64,000 nucleotides of DNA from Saprospiraceae bacterium (GTDB lineage Bacteria; Bacteroidota; Bacteroidia; Chitinophagales; Saprospiraceae), in NCBI GenBank assembly GCA_013214355.1, contig JABSSL010000002.1:62001-126000 (forward strand), in the 5' to 3' direction. Below the pieces are notes generated by a model. The model saw nothing but the letters and a program-made list of their open reading frames with translations. It was not told where the DNA came from and made no database searches. Each line of letters starts with the position of its first letter. Position 1 is the stretch's first letter. The position numbers and the translations under genes are program-made. Shown here one piece after another: positions 61,061-64,000 of this stretch.

Positions 61061-63223
61061 TTAAAGCATTGGAGCAATTACCAAAGCTACTACAGACATC
61101 AACTTCAACAAGATGTTCAAGGATGGTCCTGAAGTATCTTTGAATGGATCTCCTACTGTATCACCTACTACGGCTGCTTTGTGTGGATCAGAGCCTTTGT
61201 AGAATTTCTCGCCTTGGATATCTACCCCTTCTTCAAACATCTTCTTAGCGTTATCCCAAGCACCACCTGCGTTAGACTGGAAGATGGCCATTAGTACCCC
61301 ACATACGGTAACACCAGCCAACAATCCACCTAGCATCTCAGCACCTCCACCAAAACCGATAACCACCGGAGACAAAACAGCAATTAGACCAGGAACAACC
61401 ATCTCACGGATAGAAGCAGCAGTAGAGATCTCTACACATTTGCTGTATTCTGCTTTTCCATCTGCCGCTTGGAAGGTCTTCTTGTCAGCATCAGACCAGT
61501 CATCAAACTCCTTACCGTCATTGGCTTTCATTACTCCCAAAGCAGCTTTCAATTCAGGAATGCTGTTGAACTGGCGACGTACCTCCTGGATCATATCCAT
61601 AGCAGCGCGCCCTACTGCACCCATAGAAAGGGCAGAGAACAAAAATGGAAGCATACCACCAAGCAGTAGACCTGCCATTACGGTAGGATTAGCAATATTG
61701 ATAGCATCGATGCCAGCGGTAGTCATAAAGGCTGCAAACAAGGCCAAAGCGGTCAAAGCCGCAGAACCAATCGCAAAACCTTTACCAATCGCTGCAGTCG
61801 TGTTACCTACTGCATCCAATTTATCTGTACGACCGCGAACTTCTTTAGGCAATTCACCCATTTCCGCAATACCCCCTGCATTATCAGAGATAGGACCGTA
61901 AGCATCAACGGCCAACTGGATACCTGTATTAGAAAGCATTCCTACCGCCGCGATAGCGATACCATATAGTCCAGCAAATTCGTAAGCACCGATGATCGCT
62001 GCCGCTAAGATGATGATTGGAATAGCAGTAGATTGCATCCCTACACCCAAACCAGCGATGATGTTCGTAGCAGAACCAGTGATAGACTGATCTACGATTC
62101 CTTGTACGGGCTTAGTTCCGGTACCCGTGTAGTATTCTGTGATCATACCGATCAACAAACCAGAGGCTAGACCGATAATCACTGCCCAGAATACACCCAT
62201 AGATGAGTAGCTGGTATCTCCAGCTTCCCAGGTACCAGGAAGAATCTGTGTTACGATCAAGTAAGTGGCAACTAGCATGATTCCAGAAGAAATAAACTCA
62301 CCTCGGTTCAATGCTTTCTGAGGATCACCGCCTTCTTTAACTCTTACGAAGAAAGTTCCTAGAATAGAAGTTACGATACCAATCCCAGCAAGGATCAATG
62401 GAAGTAGGACGGCATTCAATCCACCGAAATCATTACTAGACTCGAATCCAGTAACACCGATGAAAGTAGCACCCAATACCATAGTACCGATGATAGAACC
62501 TACATAAGATTCGAAAAGGTCAGCACCCATACCGGCTACGTCCCCAACGTTATCTCCCACGTTATCCGCAATAGTAGCTGGGTTCAATGGGTGATCTTCA
62601 GGGATACCTGCTTCTACTTTACCTACCAGGTCAGCCCCTACGTCAGCCGCTTTGGTGTAAATACCACCACCAACACGGGCGAATAGAGCGATAGAAGAGG
62701 CACCAAAAGAGAATCCTGTTACAACAGTAATCACCTTGTTGATATCCCAACCCATATTGGAGTACAAAAGGAAAAGCGTACCTAAGCCTAAAACACCTAG
62801 TCCTACCACACCTAGTCCCATTACGGAACCACCAGCGAAAGCGACTTCAAGTGCTTTTCCTAGGCTATTTCTAGCTGCATTAGTTGTTCTAACATTTGCC
62901 TTAGTGGCGATTCTCATTCCGATGAATCCAGCTAAAGCAGAGCAAATTGCTCCTAATATAAATGATACGGCTACTAGCCAAGAAGAATCTTCAGATTGGC
63001 TACCACTCCATGCCAATAGTCCAGCTACCACTACCACGAAGATGGCTAGTACTCGATATTCTGCTTTCAAAAATGCCATTGCACCGTCTGCAATATTCTC
63101 GGCAATTCTCGCCATGCGATCTGTACCTACTTCTTGTTTTGACACCCAGGATGACCGCCAAAACGTATACAGTAACGCCAGCACACCAAATACTGGGATA
63201 GCATAAGTAATCGTTTGACCCAT
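61061..63223 (-). CDS. hppA: Membrane-bound ion-pumping pyrophosphatase
   Basis: The 720-residue protein has about 15-16 membrane helices and couples pyrophosphate hydrolysis to H+ or Na+ export. The substrate site is [20 protein letters not shown] (about 185-204) with [20 protein letters not shown] (220-239). The segment GNTTAA (473-478) has Ala where potassium-independent enzymes carry Lys, so it should be the K+-dependent type. A ~30-residue insert (about 590-625, [17 protein letters not shown]) is seen in Bacteroidota. Which ion is pumped cannot be settled by eye. Confidence 0.94.
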   Translation of the reverse strand: MGQTITYAIPVFGVLALLYTFWRSSWVSKQEVGTDRMARIAENIADGAMAFLKAEYRVLAIFVVVVAGLLAWSGSQSEDSSWLVAVSFILGAICSALAGFIGMRIATKANVRTTNAARNSLGKALEVAFAGGSVMGLGVVGLGVLGLGTLFLLYSNMGWDINKVITVVTGFSFGASSIALFARVGGGIYTKAADVGADLVGKVEAGIPEDHPLNPATIADNVGDNVGDVAGMGADLFESYVGSIIGTMVLGATFIGVTGFESSNDFGGLNAVLLPLILAGIGIVTSILGTFFVRVKEGGDPQKALNRGEFISSGIMLVATYLIVTQILPGTWEAGDTSYSSMGVFWAVIIGLASGLLIGMITEYYTGTGTKPVQGIVDQSITGSATNIIAGLGVGMQSTAIPIIILAAAIIGAYEFAGLYGIAIAAVGMLSNTGIQLAVDAYGPISDNAGGIAEMGELPKEVRGRTDKLDAVGNTTAAIGKGFAIGSAALTALALFAAFMTTAGIDAINIANPTVMAGLLLGGMLPFLFSALSMGAVGRAAMDMIQEVRRQFNSIPELKAALGVMKANDGKEFDDWSDADKKTFQAADGKAEYSKCVEISTAASIREMVVPGLIAVLSPVVIGFGGGAEMLGGLLAGVTVCGVLMAIFQSNAGGAWDNAKKMFEEGVDIQGEKFYKGSDPHKAAVVGDTVGDPFKDTSGPSLNILLKLMSVVALVIAPML

Positions 63224-63275
63224 AATGCTTCTAAGTTTACGTTGAAATTATTTATTGGTTATGTCTATTAGTAAA

Positions 63276-63303
63276 GGCTTCATCTCTCCGAAGGGATGAA
63301 GCC
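63276..63303 (-). terminator. Hairpin between SPOR gene and pyrophosphatase gene
   Basis: Nine-base perfect arms (GGCTTCATC and complement) surround a 10-base loop, about 120 bases after the SPOR stop and 53 bases before the pyrophosphatase start. On the minus strand it is followed only by TTTACT, so it could end the upstream transcript or sit in the pyrophosphatase leader. Confidence 0.5.
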
Positions 63304-63424
63304 CTTACCCTAGCTTTTATTTGCGGGGGGCAAAGCTAAGGCAATTTTGCGGTTTGTCCTAATAGACAAGCGACTAGCTTTCAATTTTTTAGCTAAAAAA
63401 GGCTAATTCATAGGACTTTATGCA

Positions 63425-64000
63425 TTAATCTACTAACTGGATCAATCCGAAGACTGATTTTTTCTTGATCGTATTATAATGCTTTTGAGCGCTCGAAAAA
63501 TCGGGAAACTCTGCGGTGATGACTTTATATAGATTTTGATTCCGGACCACTGTCGAGATCAGGAATAGTTTTTCTCCTAGCCTTTCTTCCAGGTCCCTCT
63601 TTTCTTGTTCGGCTTCATCATAATTGCCATGTACGCTCAACTCGACGTAATATTTACGCGAAGAGCGGGGTGCCATGAAGTCTGTCGTTGGGATAAGCTC
63701 GGCCAGACTTGGTGGATTGGCCGGGGGCATATCTATGGTATGATAATACAGAGGCGTATCGGTTGTAGAGGCCGGTGCATTTTCTACCACGACTTCATTG
63801 GGCATGGTTTTGATTTTTGGCGTATTGTCATAGTCGGATGATGGCTCAGCTGTAGCTATTTGCTCGAATTCATCTTGAAATCCCTCACTAATGGAGTTGG
63901 GTTTCGCCGGGCTGGCCATATAAGTGGCAGGCGATTTTTCTGGCTGCAAGGCTGGCCGATGCAACACTAAATTGTGTTCCGGGCTGTTGAGGACTTCTTC
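63425..64000 (-). CDS. SPOR-domain protein, C-terminal part (runs off right edge)
   Basis: The frame stays open to the window edge, so the N-terminus is outside; the GTG that could start it inside the window is not needed. The visible ~190 residues have a long low-complexity Pro/Ser/Ala/Glu linker. They end with a SPOR-like domain (about the last 75 residues; YYVELSVHGNYDEAEQEKRD, then LYKVITAEFPDFSSAQKHYN), which in other proteins binds denuded glycan strands of peptidoglycan. An envelope or division role is likely. Similar C-terminal SPOR tails occur on varied Bacteroidota proteins, so the full identity is open. Confidence 0.8.
   Translation of the reverse strand, partial: EEVLNSPEHNLVLHRPALQPEKSPATYMASPAKPNSISEGFQDEFEQIATAEPSSDYDNTPKIKTMPNEVVVENAPASTTDTPLYYHTIDMPPANPPSLAELIPTTDFMAPRSSRKYYVELSVHGNYDEAEQEKRDLEERLGEKLFLISTVVRNQNLYKVITAEFPDFSSAQKHYNTIKKKSVFGLIQLVD

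Noticed and set aside
61284-61901. 205-codon plus-strand frame opposite the pyrophosphatase gene
   Set aside because: It is a shadow of the strongly conserved membrane pyrophosphatase; its sequence is Pro/Ala/Ser-biased with no family pattern.

Overview
The window looks like a chromosomal segment of a Bacteroidota bacterium, most likely of the Saprospiraceae/Lewinella type. The signs are two CarboxypepD_reg plus plug plus beta-barrel receptors, one of them paired with a GLPGLI protein; a multicopper oxidase with a type IX secretion (T9SS) C-terminal domain; a FISUMP lipoprotein; an effector-associated-domain-like protein; LytS/LytTR signalling; and moderate-to-low GC with few Shine-Dalgarno sequences. 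Taxonomy is inferred from gene content only. No rRNA, tRNA, CRISPR array, prophage or intact insertion sequence was found. Both ends cut through genes: a DUF5694-like protein at the left and a SPOR-domain protein at the right.

Layout. 0-5 kb: partial DUF5694-like gene, a GLPGLI/outer-membrane receptor pair and a cytosolic protein with an EAD11-like N-terminus. 5-8.3 kb: a TetR regulator, a sulfatase and a PhlG-like C-C hydrolase, with matching palindromes in front of regulator and sulfatase. 8.4-12.1 kb: small membrane protein, ECF sigma factor overlapping a truncated luciferase-like monooxygenase, and a lipoprotein/coiled-coil pair. 12.1-19 kb: FAD-dependent lipoprotein oxidoreductase, a two-component system, a small secreted protein and a second receptor. 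19-22 kb: Crp/Fnr regulator divergent from nucleoside hydrolase and adenosine deaminase (purine salvage). 22-33 kb: small accessory proteins, an MFS sugar transporter with a GH13 lipoprotein, DUF1801, MBL-fold, DUF695, a DUF418 deletion remnant, a FISUMP lipoprotein and a helical repeat protein. 33-42 kb: threonine catabolism (tdh-kbl), S9 peptidase, membrane TPR protein and a sialidase-like protein whose upstream region carries a 35-bp tandem repeat. 41.7-44.7 kb: GreA-like factor, HD hydrolase and an unusual pyruvate-kinase-like protein.

44.7-51.5 kb is the most notable locus: a transglutaminase-DUF2126 protein divergent from a circularly permuted ATP-grasp, an alpha-E protein and an Anbu-type proteasome homologue. 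This gene set is recurrent but poorly understood and is thought to make and recycle peptide or amide modifications. 51.6-64 kb: a PadR-regulated FtsX/MacB permease, a TonB-C-like protein, an ankyrin protein, a LytS/LytTR pair, a 110-bp inverted-repeat element, the T9SS multicopper oxidase, a membrane pyrophosphatase and the SPOR protein.

The main non-coding signals are two copies of a TTTAATA-type palindrome tied to the TetR gene, a GGACA-type palindrome at the Crp/Fnr gene, a 12-bp inverted repeat between the divergent Anbu-locus operons, several factor-independent-type hairpins, and the possible miniature mobile element near 58.3 kb.
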